Shown here piece after piece: positions 1-8,436 of a stretch of DNA of 64,000 nt. The stretch comes from Xanthomonas pisi DSM 18956 (GTDB lineage: Bacteria > Pseudomonadota > Gammaproteobacteria > Xanthomonadales > Xanthomonadaceae). Location: the NCBI RefSeq assembly GCF_001010415.1, contig NZ_JPLE01000016.1, positions 1 to 64,000 on the forward strand, in the 5' to 3' direction. Below the pieces are notes generated by a model, which was not told where the DNA came from, searched no databases, and saw only the letters and a list, made by a program, of their open reading frames with translations. Each line of letters opens with the position of its first letter. The first letter of the stretch is position 1. The position numbers were made by a program, and so were the translations under genes.

Positions 1-35
1 GGCATCCATGCCGCGTAAGGTCCCGCGTCGGTGGG
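1..35. repeat. Truncated copy of a dispersed hairpin repeat
   Basis: The first bases of the window (GGCATCCATGCCGCG then AGGTCCCGCG) match the second half of the hairpin repeat at 36665-36805. The copy is cut by the window edge, so its other half should lie just outside. Confidence 0.5.
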
Positions 36-224
36 CGAGCAAGGACCAGTCAAGATGGTCTGTTTGCACGGTTGCAAGCAAGAGCATGAGGAGCGCTGGG
101 CGGATCACTCTGGGCCGACTGGCTCCTTACTGCCTTCCCTTTGCAGCGGAATAGCCCACAGGCTTTCAACACGTGACCTCCCAACTTTTCATCTGCCAGG
201 CTCAGCAATAAGCTTTCCAGAAGA

Positions 225-375
225 CAGCCGACAAACTGTCTGGTGCGGTGTCCTCGCCGCTTGCGGGACCGTGTGGCGGCATGGATGCCGCCACCGAGCC
301 TCCACGGACGGATTCACGGCGTGTCCCGCAGGCGGTGAGGGCACCGCACACTCGACGAACCAGGCTTTTGGCTGC
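225..375 (+). repeat. Dispersed palindromic repeat, copy 1
   Basis: This stretch is an inverted copy of 36665-36805. It runs from a CTCGCCGCTTGCGGGACC block, through a central hairpin at 273-294 (GTGGCGGCAT, GG, ATGCCGCCAC), to a GGCGTGTCCCGCAGGCGG block and a GAGGGCACCGC end. It lies in the gene-free 1-493 interval. The open frames across it look like repeat-derived noise, because the same peptide pieces recur at the other copy. Repeats of this type are common between genes in Xanthomonas. Confidence 0.75.
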
Positions 376-493
376 ATCCACACAACGAGAGTGCAACCTG
401 GAATCTCGATGCATTCACCCAGTGCTCGGCAAGCGGCAAGAGGACCGCGTGCTGTACTAACTCAGTTGCTGAGCAGTCGTCTTGTCAGACAAG

Positions 494-1219
494 CTAAGCC
501 GGTTCTGCAGGAAACTGCTGCGCATTCGCCAGCGCGCGGTACTCGCGCGGCGTCATGCCCACTGCTTGCTTGAACTGCCGGGCAAACGCGCTCTGATCGC
601 TGAAACCGCAGGCATGGCCGATTTCGGTCAGGCTCTTGCTTCCGTGCAGCAAATGCATGGCCATCTGCAGGCGCAACTTGGCCAGCACCTGCTGCGGCGT
701 GAGCTGGAACACCTTGCGGAACGAGCGTTGCAGCTTGGACATCGAAAACCCGGTGATCTCCACCAATGCCTGCATGCGCACGTTTTGCGCGTAATTGGCA
801 TTGAGATACGCCAAGGCAAGGCGCAGTTTTTCGTATTGCGATTCGTGTCCATCCTGCGGCCCGAGATCGCGCGAGATGCCGATGATGCCCTGCACCGTGC
901 CGTCGACCAGCAGCGGACGTTTGCAGGTGAGGCACCAACCCGGCTCGCGATTGGCGAACAGATGCAGTTCCAGCAGGTTGTCGATCACCTCACCGGCCAG
1001 CACCTGCTCGTCCTGATTGGCGTAGTTGGCGCCCAGCCCGCTCGGGTAGACCTCGGCAACGCGCTTGCCGATCAATTCCTTGCGCGACTTCAGCCCCAGG
1101 CGCCGCAACATGGTCTGGTTGACGTGGGTGTAGCGACCCTCGCGGTCCTTGACGAAGAACAACACGTCCGGCACGGCATCGAACAGCGCTTCCAGATCGG
1201 CAGGATCGATGCTCTTCAT
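494..1219 (-). CDS. PAS-domain AraC-family transcriptional regulator
   Basis: This 241-residue protein is a sensor-regulator. Residues about 8-120 form a PAS domain (LFDAVPDVLFFVKDREGRY and a GIIGISRD end), which in this family binds a small ligand or senses redox state. Residues about 140-235 form an AraC double helix-turn-helix (LVEITGFSMSKLQRSFRK, then LTEIGHACGFSDQSAFARQF and MTPREYR). The ATG at 1219 is chosen because it sits directly before the PAS fold. An in-frame upstream start at 1303 would only add a low-complexity extension. The gene stands alone with no obvious target operon beside it. A short CTTGTCAGACAAG palindrome at 481-493 touches the stop codon and may aid termination. The family is clear; the ligand and regulon are unknown. 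Confidence 0.9.
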   Translation of the reverse strand: MKSIDPADLEALFDAVPDVLFFVKDREGRYTHVNQTMLRRLGLKSRKELIGKRVAEVYPSGLGANYANQDEQVLAGEVIDNLLELHLFANREPGWCLTCKRPLLVDGTVQGIIGISRDLGPQDGHESQYEKLRLALAYLNANYAQNVRMQALVEITGFSMSKLQRSFRKVFQLTPQQVLAKLRLQMAMHLLHGSKSLTEIGHACGFSDQSAFARQFKQAVGMTPREYRALANAQQFPAEPA

Positions 1220-1353
1220 GCGGGAGGATTCATGCGGTACGAAGGACTCGGGGCCAGGAGAGGCGCTGCGGTGCCGTGACGCACCGGCGTCGGCACGCAC
1301 CACCGGTATGCAATCTCATGATACGCCGCGCCTGTCGCTCGGCTTGCAGACGC

Positions 1354-1839
1354 TCAGCGCGGCTGTTCGGCCACAGCGCCGCTGACTGCAGCCGGGGCGC
1401 CCTTTGGAGCATCGATGGACGCGCTGGTGGCGCCCATGCGATCGGCCGGCGTCCGCCGCGCTGTCCAGGCCTGCACCACTGCCGCACCCGATTGCGAGCC
1501 CACCTGCACGCGCAGACGCGCACCGGCAGTGGGCGCTACGAATTCGATTGCGCAATCGCCCGCGGCCATGCAGCTATCCGCCGCCAGCGGGTCGACCGGC
1601 TGCCAGCCCTGCGCGGCAATCGCCTGCGCGAACGCGCGATAGCTCATGCCCGGCTTGAGGGTCGTCGGCAACGGCACCAGCAGCTCGCCGTTGTCGGCGT
1701 CCGTCGCATTGGCAACGGCGGGCGCAGCGGTCACCGGCGCACGTGCAGGCACCGCCGCCGCAGGCCGCGGTGCGGCGCTCCAGGCAGGGCTGAAGATCAG
1801 GGCGAGCCCGAGGAAGGCTGGGCGGACGAACGTGCGCAT
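1354..1839 (-). CDS. Secreted alanine-rich protein of unknown function
   Basis: I do not recognise this 161-residue protein. It starts with a clear signal peptide (residues about 1-22, ending AWSA-A) and continues with an Ala/Pro-rich linker. A compact part follows (about residues 50-135) with a MSYRAFAQAIAAQGWQPVD segment and two cysteines (DSCMAAGDC) that could form a disulphide in the periplasm. An AAGGGT-like ribosome site lies just before ATG 1839. It is read in the same direction as the AraC regulator but 135 bp away. Most likely it is a small periplasmic protein specific to Xanthomonadaceae. Confidence 0.75.
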   Translation of the reverse strand: MRTFVRPAFLGLALIFSPAWSAAPRPAAAVPARAPVTAAPAVANATDADNGELLVPLPTTLKPGMSYRAFAQAIAAQGWQPVDPLAADSCMAAGDCAIEFVAPTAGARLRVQVGSQSGAAVVQAWTARRTPADRMGATSASIDAPKGAPAAVSGAVAEQPR

Positions 1840-2150
1840 GCGAAGACCCTTGCGATCCTGGCAGGGATGGGGAAAGTTAAAGAAGCGCTATTTTGACACG
1901 CCGACATGACGACAGGGCGATGCTGCCCGCGGACGATCAGCGGCCATTTCATCGCCGGTTACCGAACGACGGGCCGCAAGCGCACTCGACAATACGTTCT
2001 TCGGCGGCACTCCCTCTTGCGAGCGAGCACTACGGCAATGCGCATGTCCCGCTGACGAGCTGGCCCCAGGCAATGACGTGTGACGTGGATTCGAAGAGTG
2101 GGCGGTCGCCAGCAGCTTTTGCCTGCTGCAGGTCGACAATTGCCAGATCC
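1840..2150. other. Intergenic region, no gene seen
   Basis: Frames here are short and carry no recognisable family. The interval separates two minus-strand genes and presumably holds the promoter of the small secreted protein downstream. Nothing else stands out. Confidence 0.5.
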
Positions 2151-2182
2151 ACCGGCACGCCGCTGGATGGCGGCGTGCCGGT
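2151..2182 (-). terminator. Strong hairpin after the S9 peptidase gene
   Basis: A perfect 13-bp inverted repeat (ACCGGCACGCCGC and GCGGCGTGCCGGT, 6-nt loop) begins 17 nt beyond the stop codon at 2200. There is no T-tract, so it is either a GC-rich terminator or an mRNA 3' end protector. Confidence 0.65.
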
Positions 2183-2199
2183 TCTTGGCAAGGCAGTGC

Positions 2200-4320
2200 T
2201 TACTGGCCGATATGCTGCTTCAACCAGGCATTGACCGTGTCGTGCCACAGGACGCTGTTGTCCGGCTTGAGCACCCAATGGTTCTCGTCCGGGAAGTACA
2301 GGAACTTGGAATCGATGCCCTTGCGCTGCAGCGCGGTGAACGCGGCCAGGCCCTGCTCGACCGGGATGCGGAAATCCTGCTGGCCGTGGATGACCAGCAT
2401 CGGCACCTTCCACTTGTCCACGTGCAGCACCGGGTTGAACTTCTCGTAGCCGGCCGGGTTCTGCCACGGGGTGCCGCCGTTTTCCCACTCGCTGAACCAC
2501 AGTTCCTCGGTGGCGTAGCCCATGGTGCGGTTGTCGAACACGCCGTCGTGATCGACCAGGCACTTCCACGGCTGATTCCAGTTGCCCGCCATCCAATAGA
2601 CCATGTAGCCGCCATAGCTGGCGCCCAATGCGCAGGCCTTGTCGCCGTTGAGGAAGCCGTACTGCTTCTGTGCGGCAGCCCAGCCCTTTTGCAGGTCTTC
2701 CAGCGGGCGGTCGCCCCAATGCTGGCTGATCGCATCGGTGAATTCCTGGCCGTAGCCGGTGGAGCCGTGGAAGTCGATCATCACCGCCGCATAGCCCTGG
2801 CCGGCGTAGGTCTGTGGATTCCAGCGGTTGCTCCAGCCATTGCCGAAGCTGCCCTGCGGCCCGCCGTGGATCAGGAACGCCACCGGGTAGGTCTTGCCTT
2901 CCTGGTAGTTGTAAGGCTTGACCACGTAGCCGTGCACGGTGTCGTTGTTCCAGCCCTTGAACTGGAACTGCTCGTAGTCGCCGAACTGCACCTCCGGCAG
3001 CAGTTCGCCAGCGCTCTGGCTGATCGCGCGCAGACCCTGGCCTTGCGTGTCGCTGACGAAGACCTGGTCGCCGCTCTTGAGCGAGCTGCGGGTGAATGCC
3101 AGCGTGCTACCGGCCAGGGTCGGCGCATGCACGCTGCCCTCGCCCACCACTTTGGTCGCTTCGCCGCTGGCGATGTCGATCTTGAACAGCGGATGTTCGC
3201 CCAGGTCGTCGGCACTGGTGTAGATGCTGCTGCCGTCATCGGCAAGGACGATTTCGCCGGCCGAGCGATCCCACTTCGGCGCGATCTCGCGCGTCTTGCC
3301 GCTGGCCACATCCATCGCCATCAGGCCGAAACGGTCGGCCTCGAAGCCCGGGCGCTTCATCGCGCGGTAGTACAGCGTCTTGCCATCGGCACTGAACACC
3401 GGGCCGGCATCCCAGGCCGGGTTGGCGGCGGTCAGATTGACCGGCGCGGACTTGCCGGCCGTATCCAGGCGATACAGGTCGAAGTTGGTCTGCCACGGCT
3501 CGTCGTTGCCGGTGGGCTTGGCGGGGGCCTTGGCATTCTTGCTGGCCTCCGGGCCATGCGGCTGCGGGATGCGCATGCTGGCCACCACGCTGCTGCCATC
3601 GGGCGACCAGGTGTAGTCGTCATTGCCGCCGAACGGCTTGGACGGCGCGTCGCCCGCCAACGTGGCGCTGATCGCCGAGGCGCCAACCACCGGTTTGGCG
3701 CCGGTTGCGGGCAGCTCGGAGACGAACAAGGTGTTGCGACGGCCATCGTTCCAGGTGTCCCAATGGCGCACGAACAGCTGGTCGTACACCACGCCGCTGG
3801 CCTTGGCATCCTTCACGCGCGCGAGCTTTTTCTTGGTGCAATCCAGGTCGGACCCGCAGTCCTGAAACACGCCCGCACTGAAGGCGATGCGCTTGCCGTC
3901 CGGCGAGAGCTTGTAGCTGTCCACATCCACCGCAAACGCGGTGAGCTGCTGCGGGGTGCCGCCGGCCAGCGGTTGCGCGTACAGCTGCTGGCTGCCGGAC
4001 TTGCTGCTGAGGAAGTACACCGTCTTGCCATCGGGCGACAGCGCCGGGCTGTTGACGTTCCAGCCTTCCGGGGTGAGCCGCTTGGGCGGCGACAGATCGC
4101 GGGTGCGCAGATTGCGCACCCACAGGCTGGTGGCCGGCTTGCCATTGGCGGTCTTGGCCTGGCGTTTGGCGAACAGCACCACGCTGCCATCGGGGCTGAG
4201 CGTGGGCGAGGACACCCGATCCAGCGCGACCATGTCGCGCACATCGAAACCGCGCGCGGCGGCAAGGGTTGGCAAGGCGGCCAACAGGCACACAGGCAGC
4301 ACGGCGTGACGCAGCTTCAT
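2200..4320 (-). CDS. Secreted S9-family peptidase (acylaminoacyl/prolyl oligopeptidase type)
   Basis: This 706-residue protein is an exported serine peptidase that trims peptides in the periplasm. Residues 1-22 form a signal peptide (MKLRHAVLPVCLLAALPTLA). A seven-bladed propeller of TolB/WD40-like repeats follows (SPTLSPDGSVVLF, SPALSPDGKTVYF, GPVFSADGKTLYY). The C-terminal alpha/beta hydrolase has the nucleophile motif GASYGGY with Ser568, an HGQQDFRIP segment carrying the acid, and DENHWV carrying the catalytic His. The ATG at 4320 is chosen because it gives the signal peptide and is preceded by a CAGGAA ribosome site. An open frame runs upstream to 4800 but has no fitting start. A strong hairpin follows the stop. 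It is monocistronic. The substrate is inferred from the family only. Confidence 0.95.
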   Translation of the reverse strand: MKLRHAVLPVCLLAALPTLAAARGFDVRDMVALDRVSSPTLSPDGSVVLFAKRQAKTANGKPATSLWVRNLRTRDLSPPKRLTPEGWNVNSPALSPDGKTVYFLSSKSGSQQLYAQPLAGGTPQQLTAFAVDVDSYKLSPDGKRIAFSAGVFQDCGSDLDCTKKKLARVKDAKASGVVYDQLFVRHWDTWNDGRRNTLFVSELPATGAKPVVGASAISATLAGDAPSKPFGGNDDYTWSPDGSSVVASMRIPQPHGPEASKNAKAPAKPTGNDEPWQTNFDLYRLDTAGKSAPVNLTAANPAWDAGPVFSADGKTLYYRAMKRPGFEADRFGLMAMDVASGKTREIAPKWDRSAGEIVLADDGSSIYTSADDLGEHPLFKIDIASGEATKVVGEGSVHAPTLAGSTLAFTRSSLKSGDQVFVSDTQGQGLRAISQSAGELLPEVQFGDYEQFQFKGWNNDTVHGYVVKPYNYQEGKTYPVAFLIHGGPQGSFGNGWSNRWNPQTYAGQGYAAVMIDFHGSTGYGQEFTDAISQHWGDRPLEDLQKGWAAAQKQYGFLNGDKACALGASYGGYMVYWMAGNWNQPWKCLVDHDGVFDNRTMGYATEELWFSEWENGGTPWQNPAGYEKFNPVLHVDKWKVPMLVIHGQQDFRIPVEQGLAAFTALQRKGIDSKFLYFPDENHWVLKPDNSVLWHDTVNAWLKQHIGQ

Positions 4321-4800
4321 CGAAAATTCCTGCAACGGCAAAACGTCGATGGTAGGCGTTGCTGCAGCGCACGCGCAAAGGCTTGCGCTTGCGTCTGCCT
4401 GTACGGTCGCGTGGGCATCGCCTCGTGCTTGGGATTGCGCGCCTGGGCGCGACGACCAGACGCCAAGGCACGTGCCGTCAAATGCGGATGGCCGGCGCGC
4501 ATGACGACATGGGTCATGCGGGCAGCGAGGCCGGTCACGCCGCCCAGGTCCGCTTGCCCCCTGCGCGCTGCGTTGGACAGGTGATTGCCGCGGTGGGCGC
4601 ACGGGCGGTGGCTGCGCAGAGAAAGGCTTCCGCTGCGGCAGGGCACTGCCGCATTGCTCGACGATCGGCAACGCCTGGCGTGACGTGGACGGAGGTTGCG
4701 AGGCGCCGGTCGATCTGGCGCCTCGCACCCTTGGCCATGCACTGCGAGAGGGTGTGCATGGACGGCAGCCCACCCTGCCCTTGGCCCGTCCCGCGGCCAA
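4321..4800. other. Intergenic region, no gene seen
   Basis: The interval lies upstream of the S9 peptidase gene. Open frames on both strands are compositional (Arg/Ala/Pro-rich) with no family resemblance. The peptidase promoter should be here, but I cannot place it. Confidence 0.4.
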
Positions 4801-4940
4801 GGGCAGCTGACAAGACGACTGTGCTCACCGCCAGGCGTGCGTGGCCAGTGCTCGGGGCGGCATGGACCACGCGTACACGCCGGTTCCTGCGCGCCGTCCA
4901 CACCACCTGAGACCTGCTCGCTACGTGTTGTTGGCCGCTC
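4801..4940 (-). mobile_element. MITE-like element, diverged copy A
   Basis: This 140-bp segment aligns end to end with the reverse complement of the element at 37955-38095. Its ends are GGGCAGCTGACAAGAC and GTGTTGTTGGCCGCTC, which correspond to the terminal repeats of the better copies. Between them the blocks GTGCTCGG, CGTACAC, CGGTTCCT, GCGCCGTCCACACC and TGCTCGCTACGT are kept. The right end abuts the stop codon (4941-4943) of the barrel protein gene. Confidence 0.7.
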
Positions 4941-5786
4941 CTAGAAGCGGTGCGCCAACCCCACGTACACCTGCGCGTCCGGAGTGCGGTCGTTGAGGCC
5001 GAAGTTGGCGCCCACGTCCAGTTGCAACAGCGGGTTGATCAGATACGCAGCGGCGATGTCGGCCGAATACTGCTCGATGGTTTCGGCCGGGTCGCGATTG
5101 ATCGAGGACCACACTTCCACCGCCATCGACAGCTTCGGCGTCAACGGGCGCGCCAGGTTGATCGCATTGATCACCGCAACGTGCTTGCCGCTGCCATCGC
5201 TGTCGGCCAGCCAGTCGACCTCCGGGCCGAAGGTCAACGAGAAGCTGTTGGGCAAGGCGAAGTTGATCGGCAGGGCGACGCCGCCTTCCCATTCGTCGTT
5301 GCCCAGGCCGGTGCGCGCGGTCGGCGCCTTGACGAACGGCAGCACCGCGACGGTGGCGGTATCGCTTTCGTAGAAACGCGCCTTCATGCGCAGATAGATG
5401 TCGCCGCCGCCGCTCAGGCTGCTGCGTGCGCCGGTGGCGCGGTCGGTGGTCTTGACCTGCAACTGCGGCGCCCAGTTGAGCTGCAGATCGATGCGGTCGC
5501 TGACGCCGTACTTGAGCGTGGGATTGGTGAACACCGAGGTTTCGATGCGCGTGCCGGGCTGGCTGTCGCGGGTGTAGCTGCCGATGTCGGTTTCCAGCTG
5601 CCAGGCGCCGGTTGGCACGGTACAGGTGGAATTGGCCTTGGTGGGCCGATCGGTGCACAGCGGCGCATCGGTGGCGTCTTGCGCCTGCGCTTGAGTGGCC
5701 AGGCCGCACAGCACGCCGGCCACGGCGATGGCCAGCAGAGGGGTGCGCCGGACGCGGGACGAGGAACGGGGAATAACAGTCAGCAT
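4941..5786 (-). CDS. Outer-membrane beta-barrel protein of the MetA-pathway/transporter type
   Basis: This 281-residue protein has a signal peptide (residues about 1-35, cleavage near TQAQA-QD). The body consists of alternating amphipathic strands: TGAWQLETDIGSYTRD, KYGVSDRIDLQLNWAPQ, GGGDIYLRMKARFYES, and an end in YVGLAHRF with a C-terminal Phe. This is the pattern of outer-membrane barrels in the phenol-degradation MetA-like family. The role of these proteins is poorly defined; small-molecule passage across the outer membrane is proposed. ATG 5786 is chosen because the signal peptide starts there; the frame stays open upstream to 5954. The stop codon lies directly at the end of a MITE-like element. 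No partner genes for aromatic degradation are nearby, so the family name should not be read as a pathway. Confidence 0.75.
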   Translation of the reverse strand: MLTVIPRSSSRVRRTPLLAIAVAGVLCGLATQAQAQDATDAPLCTDRPTKANSTCTVPTGAWQLETDIGSYTRDSQPGTRIETSVFTNPTLKYGVSDRIDLQLNWAPQLQVKTTDRATGARSSLSGGGDIYLRMKARFYESDTATVAVLPFVKAPTARTGLGNDEWEGGVALPINFALPNSFSLTFGPEVDWLADSDGSGKHVAVINAINLARPLTPKLSMAVEVWSSINRDPAETIEQYSADIAAAYLINPLLQLDVGANFGLNDRTPDAQVYVGLAHRF

Positions 5787-6280
5787 TGCAGTAACTCCAT
5801 GGCAGAGCGCTGGATCGATGACACGACAGACCAGCAGTGAGTGAGGGGAATGCGCGTGGAGAGGTGGATCGACTGCACGACGCCGCAGTGGCGGCGTCTG
5901 CTCGATCCTATCGAACTGTCGAGCCCGCCAGACAAAAAGCGGCCGCAACCGCACGCTGAAAGAGGCGCAGTGTGATCGGACTAACGGTTTTGTCGGCGGC
6001 AGCGGCGGCGCGATGGCCTACGGCGCGGAGATCAGCGGGGTCGATCGAGGCATGCGGCAGCCGTAACGCATCATCCGTGCGGGAGACGGCACGATACGGA
6101 GCGGCGGCATAAAGGCGCTATGCATGAGCGCCGGAGTTGGCATAAAGCCGGCGCAAAGACAGCTACAGACGCAGACGTGCCATCACGGATGGTCGCCGGG
6201 ATCTGCCGCGGCGGTGCGTGGCCATGTTGCAGATGGCAGCGTCGGGCGCTGCGGGCAGGTCGCCTTGCGCGCCTGCCAGG
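5787..6280. other. Intergenic region, no gene seen
   Basis: This is the gap between two minus-strand genes. It holds a short hairpin (GGCGCT, ATGCATG, AGCGCC) near 6113-6131 and a GGCATAAAG word repeated on both sides of it. No coding sequence is supported. Confidence 0.4.
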
Positions 6281-6305
6281 ACGGCGCATGCATCGCATGC
6301 GCCGT
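6281..6305 (-). terminator. Hairpin after the OPT transporter gene
   Basis: A perfect 11-bp inverted repeat (ACGGCGCATGC, loop ATC, GCATGCGCCGT) lies 14 nt past the stop codon at 6319. There is no T-tract. Confidence 0.6.
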
Positions 6306-6318
6306 GTCTGTCTCAGGC

Positions 6319-8289
6319 TCAGGCAGCCTGTTCGCCGCGCTTGCCGACCCGATACAGCAGCCAGCCGACCACGGCGAGGATGGCCAGGCCAACCCACTGA
6401 TTGAGCTGCAGCGCAGCCGGCAACGCCAGCACATCGGCGCGGCTGGACAGCACGATCGGCACCGCGATGGCGATCCCCATCAACGCCTCGCCGGTGATCA
6501 GGCCGGCGGCGAACAGCACGCCCGGGCGATGCACACGGTCGCGGCCATCTTCGTCGTCGGCGCGGATGTTGTGGAAGCGCTCCACCAGGTGCGCGATCAG
6601 GCCGCCGAGGAAGATCGGCACCATCAGCTCCAGCGGCAGGTAGATACCGATCGCCGCGGCCAGCACCGGCACGCGGAAGCGCTTGCCGGTGGCCTTCAGC
6701 CATTCGTCCAGCGCGATGATCGCCGCACCCACCACCGCCCCGATGGCGATCATGGTCCACGGCAGCTGGCCGCCGAACAGGCCCTTGGCCACCGACGCCA
6801 TCAAGGTGGCCTGCGGCGCGCCCAGCGAGTTGGGATGCTGCGGGGTGGCCGGGCCGATGCCGTAGGCCTGGGCCAGCAGGTTCAACACCGGCGCCATGAT
6901 CAACGCGCACGAGAACGCGCCGATACCCAGCATCAGCTGCTGCTTCCACGGCGTGGCGCCGACCAGATAACCGGCCTTGAGATCCTGCAGGTTGTCGCCG
7001 CCCACCGCCGCCGCGCAGCACACCACCGCGCCGATCATGATCGCCGCCACCGCACCCAACGGCGCCGCGCCGATGCCGACCGGCACCAGACCGTCCTTAC
7101 CCAGCAGCAACACCAGCACCGCCGAGGCGAACAAGATGGTGGAGATGGTGATGCCCGACACCGGGTTGTTGGACGAACCGATCAAGCCGGCCAGATAGCC
7201 GGACACCGACACGAACAGAAAGCCGGCCACGATCATGATGATGGTCATCGGGATCGACACGTGCCACTGCTGCACGATGGCTTGATACAGGCCCAGCAGC
7301 GGCAAGGTGCACAGCACCAGCGCCACCAGCATCCACTTCATCGGCAGGTCGCGCTCGGTCTCGGCGACCACACCGCCACCGCTCTTGCGCGCGGCGGCAA
7401 AGCCGCTCCTGACGCCGGAGAACAGCGATTTGCGCAGCGAGAACAAGGTCCATACGCCGCCGATCAGCATCGCGCCGACCCCCAGGTAACGGATCTTCGC
7501 GCCCCAGATGCCGAAGGCCGCATCGGCTGCCGGCGCACCGACCAGGCTCTGCGCCAGCGCCGGGTCCGAGCCCATGAAGAACTGCTGGTACAGCGGGATG
7601 GCGATATGCCAGGACAGGATGGAACCGGACAACACCACGATGCCGACGTTCAAGCCGACGATGTAGCCCACCCCCAGCAACGCCGGCGACAGGTTGGTGC
7701 CGATGTAGCCGACCAGACGGCTGCTGCCCAGGTAGGTGGCCTGCGCCCAGGTGTCCGGAATCACGCGCAAACCGCTGGCGGCGGCGAGCTTGACCAGCGC
7801 GCCGATGGCGCCGGAGGCGGCCAGGATCTTCAGGCCCGGGCCGGGGTTTTCACCGGCCTTGAGCACCTCGGCCGCCGCCTTGCCTTCGGGGAAGGGCAGC
7901 GGGTCTTCGACGATCATCGAACGCCGCAACGGCACCGAGAACAGCACCCCGAGCAAGCCACCCATGCCGGCGATGCCCAGCACCCACCAGTATTTGAAGT
8001 CCGGCCAGTAGCCCATGATCACCAACGCGGGGATGGTGAAGATCACCCCGGCTGCGATCGACGAACCGGCCGAGGCGCCGGTCTGGACGATGTTGTTCTC
8101 CAGGATGGTGCCGCCGCCGAGCAGGCGCAGCACCCCCATCGACACCACTGCCGCCGGGATGGCGGTGGCGATGGTCAAACCGGCGAACAGGCCGAGGTAA
8201 GCGTTGGCGGCCGAAAGCACCACCGCCAGCACGATGGCCAGCACGACGGCGCGGAAGGTGAGCTGGCGCGGTTGCGCGTCATGGCTCAT
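6319..8289 (-). CDS. OPT-family oligopeptide transporter
   Basis: This 656-residue integral membrane protein consists almost wholly of hydrophobic helices separated by short loops. Examples are TFRAVVLAIVLAVVLSAANA near the start and LAILAVVGWLLYRVG near the end, with more than a dozen segments in between. It fits the bacterial oligopeptide transporter (OPT) family, proton-driven importers of small peptides or metal chelates in the inner membrane. Family-typical stretches include GASAGSSIAAGVIFTIPAL and the cytoplasmic KYWWVLGIAGMGGLLGVLFS region. ATG 8289 is preceded by AGGGGAA at good spacing; an alternative start at 8310 would add seven residues. Two secreted S9 peptidases flank it, so peptide uptake is a reasonable inference. 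The exact substrate cannot be read from the sequence. Confidence 0.92.
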   Translation of the reverse strand: MSHDAQPRQLTFRAVVLAIVLAVVLSAANAYLGLFAGLTIATAIPAAVVSMGVLRLLGGGTILENNIVQTGASAGSSIAAGVIFTIPALVIMGYWPDFKYWWVLGIAGMGGLLGVLFSVPLRRSMIVEDPLPFPEGKAAAEVLKAGENPGPGLKILAASGAIGALVKLAAASGLRVIPDTWAQATYLGSSRLVGYIGTNLSPALLGVGYIVGLNVGIVVLSGSILSWHIAIPLYQQFFMGSDPALAQSLVGAPAADAAFGIWGAKIRYLGVGAMLIGGVWTLFSLRKSLFSGVRSGFAAARKSGGGVVAETERDLPMKWMLVALVLCTLPLLGLYQAIVQQWHVSIPMTIIMIVAGFLFVSVSGYLAGLIGSSNNPVSGITISTILFASAVLVLLLGKDGLVPVGIGAAPLGAVAAIMIGAVVCCAAAVGGDNLQDLKAGYLVGATPWKQQLMLGIGAFSCALIMAPVLNLLAQAYGIGPATPQHPNSLGAPQATLMASVAKGLFGGQLPWTMIAIGAVVGAAIIALDEWLKATGKRFRVPVLAAAIGIYLPLELMVPIFLGGLIAHLVERFHNIRADDEDGRDRVHRPGVLFAAGLITGEALMGIAIAVPIVLSSRADVLALPAALQLNQWVGLAILAVVGWLLYRVGKRGEQAA

Positions 8290-8436
8290 TGGGCATTCCC
8301 CTGTGGGCAAAAAATCCGTACCACGCTAGCGCCTGGGCCGACCCGAGTCCAGCTGCGGCGCGGCGTGACAGTGTGCCCACTATGGCGGGTGGGTTGGCAC
8401 CAAGCCCGCTGACACCGTGAGAGTGGCGCTGTCAGG

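Noticed and set aside
31-573. 180-residue plus-strand frame at the window start
   Set aside because: Its middle is encoded by the dispersed hairpin repeat, as shown by the same peptide pieces at the 36.7-kb copy. It has no ribosome site and overlaps the AraC gene.
2080-4584. 834-residue plus-strand open frame
   Set aside because: It is the antisense of the S9 peptidase. Its His/Arg/Leu-rich composition, with no domain and no ribosome site, is typical of shadow frames in GC-rich DNA.
6124-8412. 762-residue plus-strand frame rich in His and Gln
   Set aside because: It is antisense to the OPT transporter; hydrophobic codons read backwards give this composition.
8400-8436. Stem-loop between the second S9 peptidase and OPT transporter genes
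   Set aside because: CTGACA/TGTCAG is only 6 bp with a 15-nt loop; too weak to call a terminator.
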